Shown here: positions 1 through 6,285 of the stretch, piece after piece
How the letters are laid out: the number at the start of each line of letters is the position of its first letter
Numbering within the stretch: position 1 is the stretch's first letter
NCBI GenBank assembly: GCA_023445495.1
Contig: JAEXLC010000124.1
Location: forward strand, 1 to 7,084
Length of the DNA: 7,084 nt
Reading direction: 5' to 3'
Source of the DNA: Pseudomonadota bacterium
GTDB lineage: Bacteria > Pseudomonadota > Alphaproteobacteria > Sphingomonadales > Sphingomonadaceae
Program-made: the position numbers and the translations under genes
The notes under the pieces: model-generated
What the model was told of the DNA's origin: nothing
Seen by the model: the letters and a program-made list of their open reading frames with translations, nothing else
Database searches by the model: none

Positions 1-39
1 AGCGGCTCCCCCCAATAACACCAAGGTATAGGGAAGCAT
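1..39 (-). CDS. Possible 5' end of a divergent gene, cut by the window edge
   Basis: Reading the minus strand from 39, an ATG opens a frame that stays open to the window edge: 13 codons, MLPYTLVLLGGAA. The residues are hydrophobic and end in small amino acids, as at the start of a secretion signal or first membrane span. Upstream, minus-strand bases 60-50 read GGAGGGGGGAG, a purine-rich stretch that could serve as a ribosome binding site about 10 bases before the ATG. The gene would be divergent from the transporter at 93, sharing a gap of only 53 bases. No family can be assigned from 13 residues, and a chance open frame of this length is common, so this is tentative. Confidence 0.35.
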   Translation of the reverse strand, partial: MLPYTLVLLGGAA

Positions 40-92
40 TGCACCCGGGCTCCCCCCTCCCCTAATTCGGGCAGCCCCGTCGCTCCCGAGTA
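40..92. promoter_or_regulatory. Short intergenic gap between divergent genes
   Basis: If the left-edge gene is real, any promoters for it and for the transporter must lie in these 53 bases or inside the neighbouring coding sequence. The stretch is rich in C runs on the plus strand (a purine-rich ribosome-binding-like stretch on the minus strand). I see no convincing -35/-10 pair and no clear operator dyad. The entry is positional inference only. Confidence 0.25.
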
Positions 93-1073
93 TTGCCCTT
101 GCTGCGTTCCTTCCTCGCCCGTTTCCCGATCGATCCCTATCTCCTGATGCTGATCGGCACCGTGCTCCTCGCGCTGCTGCTGCCGGCGCGCGGCGCGGCG
201 CAAGGGATCGCCGAGATGGCGGTGACGTTCGCGGTCGGGCTGCTGTTCTTCCTTTATGGCGCGCGGCTGTCCGCATCGGCGGTATGGGCGGGGATCGCCC
301 ATTGGCGGCTCCAGTCGCTGGTGCTGGCGAGCACCTTCGTCCTGTTCCCGCTGCTCGGCCTCGCGGTCTATTTCCTTGGCAGCGCCTGGCTGCCGCACGA
401 TATCGCGATCGGCCTGCTCTATCTCTGCCTGCTGCCCTCGACGGTGCAGTCCTCGATCGCCTTCACTTCGATCGCGCGCGGCAATGTGCCGGCCGCTTTG
501 TGCAGCGCCTCGGTCTCCAACCTGCTCGGCGTCGTGGTGACCCCGATCCTCGTCGCCTGGCTGCTGCCGGCGTCGGGCGGCGGCTTCTCGATGGGGGCGA
601 TCGAGGACATCGCGCTGCAGATCCTGCTCCCCTTCCTCGCCGGCCAGGCGCTGCGCCGCTGGATCGGCGAGTGGATCCTGCGCCACCGCACGCTCACCTC
701 GATCGCCGATCGCGGCTCGATCCTGCTCGTCGTCTATGCCGCGTTCAGCGCCGGCGTGGTGGCCGGCGTGTGGAGCAGCCTCAACGTCCCCGATTTCCTG
801 CTCGTCGTGCTGCTGAGCACGCTGATCCTCGCCATCGTCATCGCGGTCACCACTGCGCTCAGCCGCACGCTCGGCTTCTCGACCGAGGACGAGATCGCCA
901 TCGTCTTCTGCGGTTCGAAGAAGAGCATGGCGAGCGGCATCCCGATGGCGACGATCCTGTTCGCCGGCCATGCCGTCGGCCTGATCGTGCTGCCGCTGAT
1001 GCTGTTCCACCAGATCCAGCTGTTCGTCTGCGCGACGCTGGCGCGGCGCTATGCGAAGCGCCCGCAGGACTAG
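93..1073 (+). CDS. Bile acid:sodium symporter family transporter (YfeH/SLC10A7-like)
   Basis: This is an integral membrane protein of 326 residues, very hydrophobic throughout, with about nine to ten membrane spans. Its motifs match the SBF-like branch of the bile acid:sodium symporter superfamily (bacterial YfeH, human SLC10A7, yeast Rch1): FFLYGARLS at residues 52-60, a conserved stretch at 113-151 opening LLPSTVQSSIAF and closing near the helix break at VVTP, and FCGSKKSMASGIPMA at 272-286. Length matches the family. The substrate is unknown; eukaryotic relatives are linked to calcium homeostasis, which should not be transferred to this protein. The start is a TTG at 93, or a TTG at 99 that sits 8 bases after a GAG. 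The first ATG (147) would remove the conserved DPYLL before the first span, so a non-ATG start is favoured. It runs opposite to the polyamine operon and is probably unrelated to it. The family call is firm; the start is not. Confidence 0.9.
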   Translation: MPLLRSFLARFPIDPYLLMLIGTVLLALLLPARGAAQGIAEMAVTFAVGLLFFLYGARLSASAVWAGIAHWRLQSLVLASTFVLFPLLGLAVYFLGSAWLPHDIAIGLLYLCLLPSTVQSSIAFTSIARGNVPAALCSASVSNLLGVVVTPILVAWLLPASGGGFSMGAIEDIALQILLPFLAGQALRRWIGEWILRHRTLTSIADRGSILLVVYAAFSAGVVAGVWSSLNVPDFLLVVLLSTLILAIVIAVTTALSRTLGFSTEDEIAIVFCGSKKSMASGIPMATILFAGHAVGLIVLPLMLFHQIQLFVCATLARRYAKRPQD

Positions 1074-1079
1074 CCGCGC

Positions 1080-1421
1080 CTATTTGCCGAAGTTGCGCCG
1101 GATCAGCGAACGCTGGTCGATCGTGGCACCGAGTGCGGTCACGATCGCATCGAGCCCCGCATCGAGGTCATGCGCCGGGCCGCACATGAAGATGTCGACA
1201 CAGGCGGTGCCATATTCGGGCCAGGTGTGGATCGAGATGTGCGATTCGGCGAGCAGCGCCACGCCGGTCACGCCCTGACCCGGGCCGAAGCTATGCAGCC
1301 GCACCTCGAGCAAGGTCGCGCCCGCCGCCGCCGCCGCCGCGATCAGGCAGGCCTCGACATGATCGGCCTCGGTCAGCCGGGTGGCGCCGACAAGATCGGC
1401 GATCAGATGGTATCCGGTCAC
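1080..1421 (-). CDS. speD: S-adenosylmethionine decarboxylase proenzyme
   Basis: This pyruvoyl-dependent enzyme removes the carboxyl group of S-adenosylmethionine to give the aminopropyl donor for spermidine-type synthesis in the cytoplasm. The 113-residue protein carries the hallmark ESHISIHTWPE at 59-69. By alignment from memory with the Thermotoga maritima enzyme, self-cleavage falls between E59 and S60, S60 becomes the pyruvoyl group, and H65 and C80 (in IFMCG) are the processing and catalytic residues. The position of the Thermotoga Ser55 is T52 here, a conservative change. The length fits the short prokaryotic class, at its small end. It is the last gene of the operon. The start is GTG at 1421, sharing GTGA with the stop of the FAD enzyme, so translation is probably coupled; no strong Shine-Dalgarno site is visible. 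A run of alanines at about 28-33 comes from a GCC/GCG repeat. All key residues are present, so it should be active. Confidence 0.95.
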   Translation of the reverse strand: MTGYHLIADLVGATRLTEADHVEACLIAAAAAAGATLLEVRLHSFGPGQGVTGVALLAESHISIHTWPEYGTACVDIFMCGPAHDLDAGLDAIVTALGATIDQRSLIRRNFGK

Positions 1422-3043
1422 AACAGGGACTCATGCGCGTGGCGAAGCAGGGTCATCGCGCCCTCGGCGGCGCGGACCCCGTGATAATGGGCTTCCTCGA
1501 ACAGCGACAGGCCGCTCAGGTCGGAATGGGCGAGGAACAGCGGCGGCGCGGGCTGGTGCGCGGTGCCGCGATCGAGAAAGCCCGGCGTCGGGCGGATCAT
1601 CGCATGGCCCCAGCGCCATAGCTCGATCGCGCCGATCGCACCGTCCAGCTCGGGATGCAGCGCGAGCAGATCGTCGCGTACGATGCGCTTCCATTCGTCG
1701 GCCGGTCGCTCGACCAGCAGCCGGCGGGCGGCGGCGGGCTCCATGTTCGACAGCGGCAGATACCAGGTGAGCACCGTCCTGTCCGCGATCGCCGCCGGCC
1801 CCTGATGCGTCGCGACGACATAGCCGAGCGAGTCGCTGGTGCTCGACACATTGTCCCAGGCCAGCGGCACGCCGCGCCCGCCCGGCAGGCGGTCGACCGT
1901 GACATTGGCGATCAGCCAGGGCGCGTAGCTGAACGCCCTGGCATCGCCGAGTTCGGGGCAGACCCGGCTGGCGATGAAGTGCGGCATGGCCAGGATCGCG
2001 GCACGGGCGCGGGTGCGCACGGTGCGGTTGGCGGCGACGTCGAAACTGTCGACCAGCACCCGGTCTCGCTCGCGGGCGACCCGGTGGACGATGCGGCCGC
2101 GCGCGATCTTCTCCGGGAAGAAGCCGGCAAGCTGCCCGACCAACCGGCCATTGCCCTCCGGCCAGGTCAGCTCATTCTCGCCCGCGCCGTTCGCCGCCCA
2201 GCCCCGCCGGCTGGCGAAGTAATGGATCCCGGCCCAGGCCGAGACATGCTGCGGCTCGGTGCCGTAATCGTCGCGCATCGCATAGCGGACATGCGCGCGC
2301 AGCACCGGCGAGTGCCAGCCCTGCGCGTCGAGCCAAGCCGCGAAGTCCTGCCGATCAAGCGCGACCAGATCGGCATCGCGCGAGCTATAGGCGCTCGGTA
2401 CCGCAAAGGCCGGCTTGCCGTCCGCGCCGATCCGCTTCGAGAAATCGGCCATGGCGCGGTTGAAGGCGGCAAGATCGGTGCGCTCGGCGGTGCTGAGCCC
2501 GGTGCGGGGGATCAGCCCCTCCTGCCAGCGCCCTTGCCAGAACAGCCGCTCCTGCAGGTCGGCGCAGAGCTGGGTCGGGTCATAGACCGGGACGCCGTCC
2601 GCATCGCCGGTAATCATGCCGAGCTGGCGCAGCAGATGCTGGAGCGCCTTCGCCTCGCGATTGGCGACGGGCAGATAGTGCGCGCCCAGCGGATAGGCCG
2701 AGACGGCGTTGCGCCCGCACCGGGCATTGCCGCCCACTGCGTCTTCCAGCTCGAGCAGCTTGAAATCGGTGAAGCCCGCATCCGCCAGCCGCCAGCCCGC
2801 CGACAATCCGGCCACGCCGCCCCCGGCTATGACGAGATCGACCTCTTCCTCCACGCTCGGCGCGGGAAAGCCGCCATCGCGCAGCCGATGCCCGCGCGCC
2901 ATGTCGGCGCCGCCCAGCGCGCCCGGCGGCAGCGGCGTCTCGTGCTGCAGCGCATAGGCGAGCCCACCGCCGGCGACTGCGATCGCCGCCGCGCCGAGCC
3001 CCAGCGCCGTGCGCCGGTCAGCCTTCATATTTCCCCCAGGCAT
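1418..3043 (-). CDS. FAD-dependent amine-oxidase-like oxidoreductase with Tat-type signal
   Basis: This 541-residue flavoprotein has a Rossmann FAD-binding motif at 68-80 (DLVIAGGGVAGL, glycines 74, 76 and 79), an acidic residue at the end of the second strand (ELE, 98-100), a GGNA turn at 104-107, and a C-terminal FAD-contact region at about 503-530 (LFLAHSDLSG, then a short helix ending RAAEGA). This layout is that of the flavin-containing amine oxidase / NAD(P)-binding Rossmann group. The N-terminus has DRRTALG (9-15), an alanine/glycine-rich hydrophobic stretch to about 31, and an AYA (29-31) that could be a signal peptidase site. This is a good twin-arginine signal, the route used by proteins that fold with cofactor before export. 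The substrate is unknown; lying between an aminopropyltransferase and speD, a polyamine or aminopropylated product is the natural guess. The start is 3043, overlapping the upstream gene by 26 bases; ATG 3028 (residue 6) is an alternative that keeps the Tat motif. The stop overlaps speD. Confidence 0.85.
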   Translation of the reverse strand: MPGGNMKADRRTALGLGAAAIAVAGGGLAYALQHETPLPPGALGGADMARGHRLRDGGFPAPSVEEEVDLVIAGGGVAGLSAGWRLADAGFTDFKLLELEDAVGGNARCGRNAVSAYPLGAHYLPVANREAKALQHLLRQLGMITGDADGVPVYDPTQLCADLQERLFWQGRWQEGLIPRTGLSTAERTDLAAFNRAMADFSKRIGADGKPAFAVPSAYSSRDADLVALDRQDFAAWLDAQGWHSPVLRAHVRYAMRDDYGTEPQHVSAWAGIHYFASRRGWAANGAGENELTWPEGNGRLVGQLAGFFPEKIARGRIVHRVARERDRVLVDSFDVAANRTVRTRARAAILAMPHFIASRVCPELGDARAFSYAPWLIANVTVDRLPGGRGVPLAWDNVSSTSDSLGYVVATHQGPAAIADRTVLTWYLPLSNMEPAAARRLLVERPADEWKRIVRDDLLALHPELDGAIGAIELWRWGHAMIRPTPGFLDRGTAHQPAPPLFLAHSDLSGLSLFEEAHYHGVRAAEGAMTLLRHAHESLL

Positions 3044-4553
3044 CGGCGAACTCGCGCACCAGCACCTGGTTGTCGAGCCGGTTCACCGGGGTCGGTCGCC
3101 GCGCCATGTCGGGCGGGAAATCGAACAGTCGCTGGTCGATAACCGGCGTAAGGAACCGCCCGCCGGGCAGGATGCGCGCCTGCTCGGGGATCGGCCGAGC
3201 CGCCGCCAGCACGAAGCCCCATTCGCCGAAGCTCGGCACATAGACATGATAGCCGCGCGTCTGCAGCCCCACCGCCTCCAGCGTCGAAGCGACGGTCCAG
3301 AAGGCATTGGGCGCGACCAGCGGCGAGGTGCTCTGCACCACCATCATCCCTCCCGGCGCCAGCAGCTTGCGCACTGCCCGGTAGAAAGTGTCGGTGTAGA
3401 GCTTGCCGACCGAGTAATCGACCGGATCGGGGAAATCGACGATGATCGCGTCGTACTGGCCGCTATGCTCGCGCGCCCAGCGAAAGCCGTCGGCGTTGAT
3501 CACGGTCATCCGCTTGTCGGTCAGCGAGCCGCGGTTGAGCGCGGCCAGCGTCGGCGTGTTCGAGAACAGGCTGGTCATCTCGCCGTCGAGATCGACCAGG
3601 GTCAGCTTCGCCACTTCGGGATGCTTGAGCACTTCGCGCGCCGCCAGTCCGTCGCCGCCGCCGAAGATCAGCACGTTGCGCGGATTGGCCACCCGGCCGA
3701 GCGCCGGATGCACCAGCGCTTCGTGATAGCGATACTCATCACGCAACGAGAATTGCAGGTTGCCGTTGAGATAGAGCCGCAGATCGTCGTCATGCCGGGT
3801 CAGCACGATCCGCTGGAACCGCGTCGTCTGGGCATAGATCACCGGCTCGCCATAGCTCGCCACCTCGGCCCAGCGCTGGAGCCGGTCCGATGCGATGAAG
3901 CCCGCGATCAGCCCGATCAGGATCAGCACCCCGGCCAGCTTCTCGCTGCGATAGCCGGTCGCGCGCGGCAGCACGAACAGCAGCGCCAGCGCCACCGCCG
4001 CATTGGCGATGCCGAACAGGAAGCCGGTGCGGATCATGCCGAGATGCGGCATCAGCAGCAGCGGGAAGAGCAGGCTGGCAACCAGCGCGCCGACATAGTC
4101 GAAGGTCAGCACGTTCGACACGGTCTCGCGGAAATCGAAGCCGCGCAGGATGCGGATCAGCAGCGGGATCTCGAGCCCGACCAGGAAGCCGATCGCCAGG
4201 ACCAGCCCGTAGAGCGCGACCCGGAAATGTTCGACCAGCGGAAACAGCAGAAACAAGGCCGCCGCCGAGCTGCCGCCGATCAGCGCGATCAGCAGCTCGA
4301 CCCGGACGAACAGCCGCACCTCGTCGCGCTTCACATAGCGCGAGCACCAGCTGCCGACGCCCATCGCGAACAGATAGGATCCGATCACGGTGGAGAACTG
4401 GGTGACGCTGTCGCCGAGCAGATAGCTGGCAAGGGTGCTCGCCAGCAGCTCGTAGATCAGCCCGCAAGTGGAGACGACGAACGCGGACGCAAGCAGCGCC
4501 GCCGCGGGTGCGGAGGCGCGGAACCGTGGATGGGCGGGATCGCCTTCAGCCAT
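3018..4553 (-). CDS. Membrane-embedded spermidine-synthase-like aminopropyltransferase
   Basis: A two-part protein of 511 residues. Residues 17-222 hold about seven membrane helices (near 17-38, 52-70, 82-106, 113-134, 152-170, 174-196, 206-222). Residues from about 235 on form a spermidine-synthase-type methyltransferase-fold domain: LQFSLRDEYRYHEALVHP at 266-283 (amine-site region), VLIFGGGDG at 294-302 (nucleoside-binding loop), VDLDGEM at 320-326, and VDFPDP at 372-377, equivalent to the D-x-x-D-P catalytic loop of classical enzymes. The domain should transfer an aminopropyl group from decarboxylated S-adenosylmethionine to an amine; the acceptor is unknown. Housekeeping SpeE is about 280-310 residues and soluble, so the membrane half is distinctive of this subfamily. 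It overlaps DUF350 by 8 bases upstream and the FAD gene downstream, with no obvious ribosome binding site, so translation is probably coupled. Charge distribution hints that the catalytic domain is outside the membrane. The symbol speE is withheld because housekeeping function is doubtful. Confidence 0.9.
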   Translation of the reverse strand: MAEGDPAHPRFRASAPAAALLASAFVVSTCGLIYELLASTLASYLLGDSVTQFSTVIGSYLFAMGVGSWCSRYVKRDEVRLFVRVELLIALIGGSSAAALFLLFPLVEHFRVALYGLVLAIGFLVGLEIPLLIRILRGFDFRETVSNVLTFDYVGALVASLLFPLLLMPHLGMIRTGFLFGIANAAVALALLFVLPRATGYRSEKLAGVLILIGLIAGFIASDRLQRWAEVASYGEPVIYAQTTRFQRIVLTRHDDDLRLYLNGNLQFSLRDEYRYHEALVHPALGRVANPRNVLIFGGGDGLAAREVLKHPEVAKLTLVDLDGEMTSLFSNTPTLAALNRGSLTDKRMTVINADGFRWAREHSGQYDAIIVDFPDPVDYSVGKLYTDTFYRAVRKLLAPGGMMVVQSTSPLVAPNAFWTVASTLEAVGLQTRGYHVYVPSFGEWGFVLAAARPIPEQARILPGGRFLTPVIDQRLFDFPPDMARRPTPVNRLDNQVLVREFADAWGKYEG

Positions 4554-4758
4554 GGATGGCGGCGGCGACGATCATCGCGAGCCCGATCGCGACGGCGCCG
4601 GCGAAGATCGCAACGGCAATATTCTGCTTCTGGTGGATCTCCTGCCACAGCTTGCCCGGGGTGAGCAGGTCGAGGACGAGGAAGCCGATGGCGAAGACGA
4701 CGATGCCGACCACCGCATAGACAAGGGTGGCGAGCAGGGCTGGAAAAGAAGTGAACAT
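4546..4758 (-). CDS. DUF350 (YjfL-like) small membrane protein
   Basis: A 70-residue protein of two membrane helices (about 7-29 and 47-68) joined by a polar loop, TPGKLWQEIHQKQN at 33-46. The TPGKLW..EI....N loop followed by an Ala/Ile/Gly-rich helix is typical of DUF350, the family of E. coli YjfL, whose molecular function is not established. YjfL-type members often carry two such hairpins in about 130 residues; this one has a single unit, so dimerisation is plausible. Lysines in the loop suggest the loop is cytoplasmic and both ends periplasmic. The start at 4758 is set by an AAGGAG six bases upstream; an in-frame ATG at 4806 would add 16 non-conserved residues and overlap the upstream small gene. 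The stop overlaps the aminopropyltransferase start by 8 bases, tying the two together. In E. coli yjfL lies in an operon with a PspA paralogue and a glutathionylspermidine-synthase-like gene, again an envelope and polyamine context. Confidence 0.88.
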   Translation of the reverse strand: MFTSFPALLATLVYAVVGIVVFAIGFLVLDLLTPGKLWQEIHQKQNIAVAIFAGAVAIGLAMIVAAAIHG

Positions 4759-4764
4759 AGCCGA

Positions 4765-4770
4765 CTCCTT
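4765..4770 (-). promoter_or_regulatory. Ribosome binding site of the DUF350 gene
   Basis: Minus-strand AAGGAG, ending 6 bases before the ATG at 4758. It overlaps the TAA stop of the 48-residue gene by two bases (4769-4770), so termination of that gene occurs on the ribosome binding site of the next. It decides the DUF350 start against the longer in-frame ATG at 4806. Confidence 0.8.
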
Positions 4771-4915
4771 ATTTGTGGGTGGGGCCAGAGATGCGGGAAT
4801 AGCCATGGGGCCGCCCGCCTTCGGCGAAGGGCGACCAGGCGAAGATGCCGCTCAGCACGAACAGCGCAGCCACGCCGAGGCACCAGAGCGCGTAGAGGAA
4901 GGTGCGCGTGTTCAT
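4769..4915 (-). CDS. 48-residue single-span membrane protein, unknown function
   Basis: A short gene that length cut-offs would miss. It starts MNTRTFLYALW, has one hydrophobic helix at about 6-27, and ends in a hydrophilic tail (28-48) SPFAEGGRPHGYSRISGPTHK-like in composition: rich in Gly, Pro, His and basic residues and closing GPTHK. Three things support it: the ATG overlaps the stop of the upstream gene as ATGA; a GGAGG lies 10 bases before the ATG; and the TAA falls just before the DUF350 start, so the frame fills the space between two accepted genes. I do not recognise a named family. It may be a small subunit of a membrane complex with DUF350 and the large DUF4178 protein. Orientation is uncertain because basic residues occur on both sides of the helix. 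Confidence 0.78.
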   Translation of the reverse strand: MNTRTFLYALWCLGVAALFVLSGIFAWSPFAEGGRPHGYSRISGPTHK

Positions 4916-6285
4916 TCTTCGTCATCCTCCGAGGATTGCGTAAGCGCGGCGAAGCCTGTCGGCGCGAAATCGCTTTCCGCCTGGCGCGCCTTGTCGAACT
5001 GGATGTGGCGGATCAGCCCGATCAGCAGCGGCAGGCCGAGCAGGATCAGCGCGATGAAGAAGCTGGAGGCGAACAGCGCGCCGCCGCGCACTTCCACCAC
5101 CACTTCCGGCTGGTTCTCCTGATTCAGCCAGCCCGGGTCCTCGACCGACATGCCCCGGGCATAGTCCCAGGTCGTGCTGCTGTTCCAGCGATTGCCCTTG
5201 TAGTCGACGACGAGGTCATAGTCCCCGGCCGGCACGCTCGCCACGGAGATCGAAGAGCGGCGCGAGCCCTCTGTCCAGGGTCCGTCGGAATCGCTGCCCG
5301 AATAGCGCTCGGCCGCGCCATAGGCTTCGTAGACCTGCTGCGTCTTGCGATCGACCAACGTGTAATCGAGATCGACCCAGCCATTTTCCAGCCGCGGCAC
5401 GTCCGCGCGGATCTCGACGCGCTGGTACATATGGCCAAGATGGATCGGGCCGAGCGTGACGGTGCGCTCGGTGCCGTCCGGGGCAATCGGGAAGCGGCCC
5501 GCGGTGACCCAGCTGGTACCGCCGAACGCCAGGATCAGCACGGTCAGCAACAGGAACATGCCCGCGAAGATCTTGAATCCGGTGCGCAGCCAGGCGGCGT
5601 TGGGCGAAGGCTGGTGCGGCATCGGCGGCCAGCTCGCGCCCTTCCGCACGCCGAACGCTTCCGCCATCTCCTTGTGGTCGAGCAGCAAGGACCGCGTCCA
5701 GCTCACCTCATGCGCGTTCTTCTCGCGCGAGAGCATCGAGCCCGGGCGCACCCAGTCGGCACCCACCACTTCCTCGCCCACCGCCACGCGCCAGTAGAAC
5801 TCGCCGAGCACATAGTTCACCCGCGCGGTGCTGTCCTCGTAGAAGCGGGTATAGGTCCGGTTGCCGAGCATCATCGTCTCGTAATCGGAATAGCTCGGCG
5901 AGACGGTCAGCTGCTCGCCCAGGCTCCAGCCGCGACCGTCGGTGATCAGCCAGCGATAGCCGTGATAGGGATTGAACAGCAGATATTCGTCCCACGACCC
6001 GCCGCCCGCAGCCGAGCGCTGCAGATAGCCGATCGCTTCCCATTCGATCCCGCGCAGCGTGCCGCGCGAACCGAGCGGGATCTCCAGCGCCTCGGCGGCC
6101 TGGCGATATTCGGTGATCAGCTTCACCTGCGGATCGGTGACGTCGAGGATCGAGCTGCAATATTGGCAGACGACGCTCACGCTGTAGCCGGCCGCGCGCA
6201 GCGCGACCGCGCCGCCGCATGCCGGGCAGGCCAGGGCCTTCACCGCCGGCGCGGCGGGCAGCTGGAGTTCGGTTTCAGACAGCAT
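4912..6285 (-). CDS. Membrane-anchored zinc-ribbon DUF4178 protein
   Basis: A 457-residue protein with four parts. Residues 20-43 form a zinc ribbon (CPAC at 20-23, CQYC at 40-43). Residues about 68-205 are the DUF4178 region, with the recurring pattern GIEWEAIGYL, SWDEYLLFNP and GYRWLITDGRGW (79-120). A first membrane helix lies at about 236-256 and a second at about 405-426. Between them is a beta-rich domain of about 150 residues with many Asp, Tyr and Trp (including VPAGDYDLVVDYKG at 351-364), probably periplasmic. The C-terminus after RHIQFDKAR is acidic and ends SSEDDEE. The basic residues after the second helix place both ends in the cytoplasm. DUF4178 has no settled function; the ribbon suggests a protein or nucleic-acid interaction module. 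The start overlaps the previous DUF4178 gene by 11 bases and the stop overlaps the 48-residue gene. Good family match; function unknown. Confidence 0.85.
   Translation of the reverse strand: MLSETELQLPAAPAVKALACPACGGAVALRAAGYSVSVVCQYCSSILDVTDPQVKLITEYRQAAEALEIPLGSRGTLRGIEWEAIGYLQRSAAGGGSWDEYLLFNPYHGYRWLITDGRGWSLGEQLTVSPSYSDYETMMLGNRTYTRFYEDSTARVNYVLGEFYWRVAVGEEVVGADWVRPGSMLSREKNAHEVSWTRSLLLDHKEMAEAFGVRKGASWPPMPHQPSPNAAWLRTGFKIFAGMFLLLTVLILAFGGTSWVTAGRFPIAPDGTERTVTLGPIHLGHMYQRVEIRADVPRLENGWVDLDYTLVDRKTQQVYEAYGAAERYSGSDSDGPWTEGSRRSSISVASVPAGDYDLVVDYKGNRWNSSTTWDYARGMSVEDPGWLNQENQPEVVVEVRGGALFASSFFIALILLGLPLLIGLIRHIQFDKARQAESDFAPTGFAALTQSSEDDEE
4926..4930 (-). promoter_or_regulatory. Ribosome binding site of the 48-residue gene
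   Basis: Minus-strand GGAGG, inside the last codons of the large DUF4178 gene and 10 bases before the ATG at 4915. It is one of the stronger ribosome binding sites in this operon and argues that the small frame downstream is translated. The spacing is slightly long. Confidence 0.65.

Noticed and set aside
284..1189. Second plus-strand frame of 301 codons inside the transporter gene
   Set aside because: Its Arg/Ala/Pro-rich translation has no motifs, while the overlapping frame encodes a complete transporter.
1318..1342. GCC/GCG triplet run in speD
   Set aside because: It encodes a short alanine run in a helix and is typical of GC-rich coding sequence; I see no sign of a contingency repeat.
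1655..3142. Plus-strand open frame of 495 codons opposite the FAD oxidoreductase
   Set aside because: It is the shadow of a gene with an intact FAD motif and has no recognisable domain.
3009..4664. Plus-strand open frame of 551 codons opposite the aminopropyltransferase
   Set aside because: It is antisense to a gene with clear catalytic motifs, and its translation is low-complexity and rich in Gln, Arg, Asp and His.
4759..4806. Upstream in-frame ATG (4806) as the start of the DUF350 gene
   Set aside because: The extra 16 residues are not membrane-like, overlap the 48-residue gene, and lie before a good ribosome binding site that serves the ATG at 4758.
4818..4830. Odd-centred palindrome ccttcggcgaagg
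   Set aside because: It lies inside the small-protein coding sequence, has no U-run, is too short for a terminator and has no second copy, so it is probably a coding coincidence.
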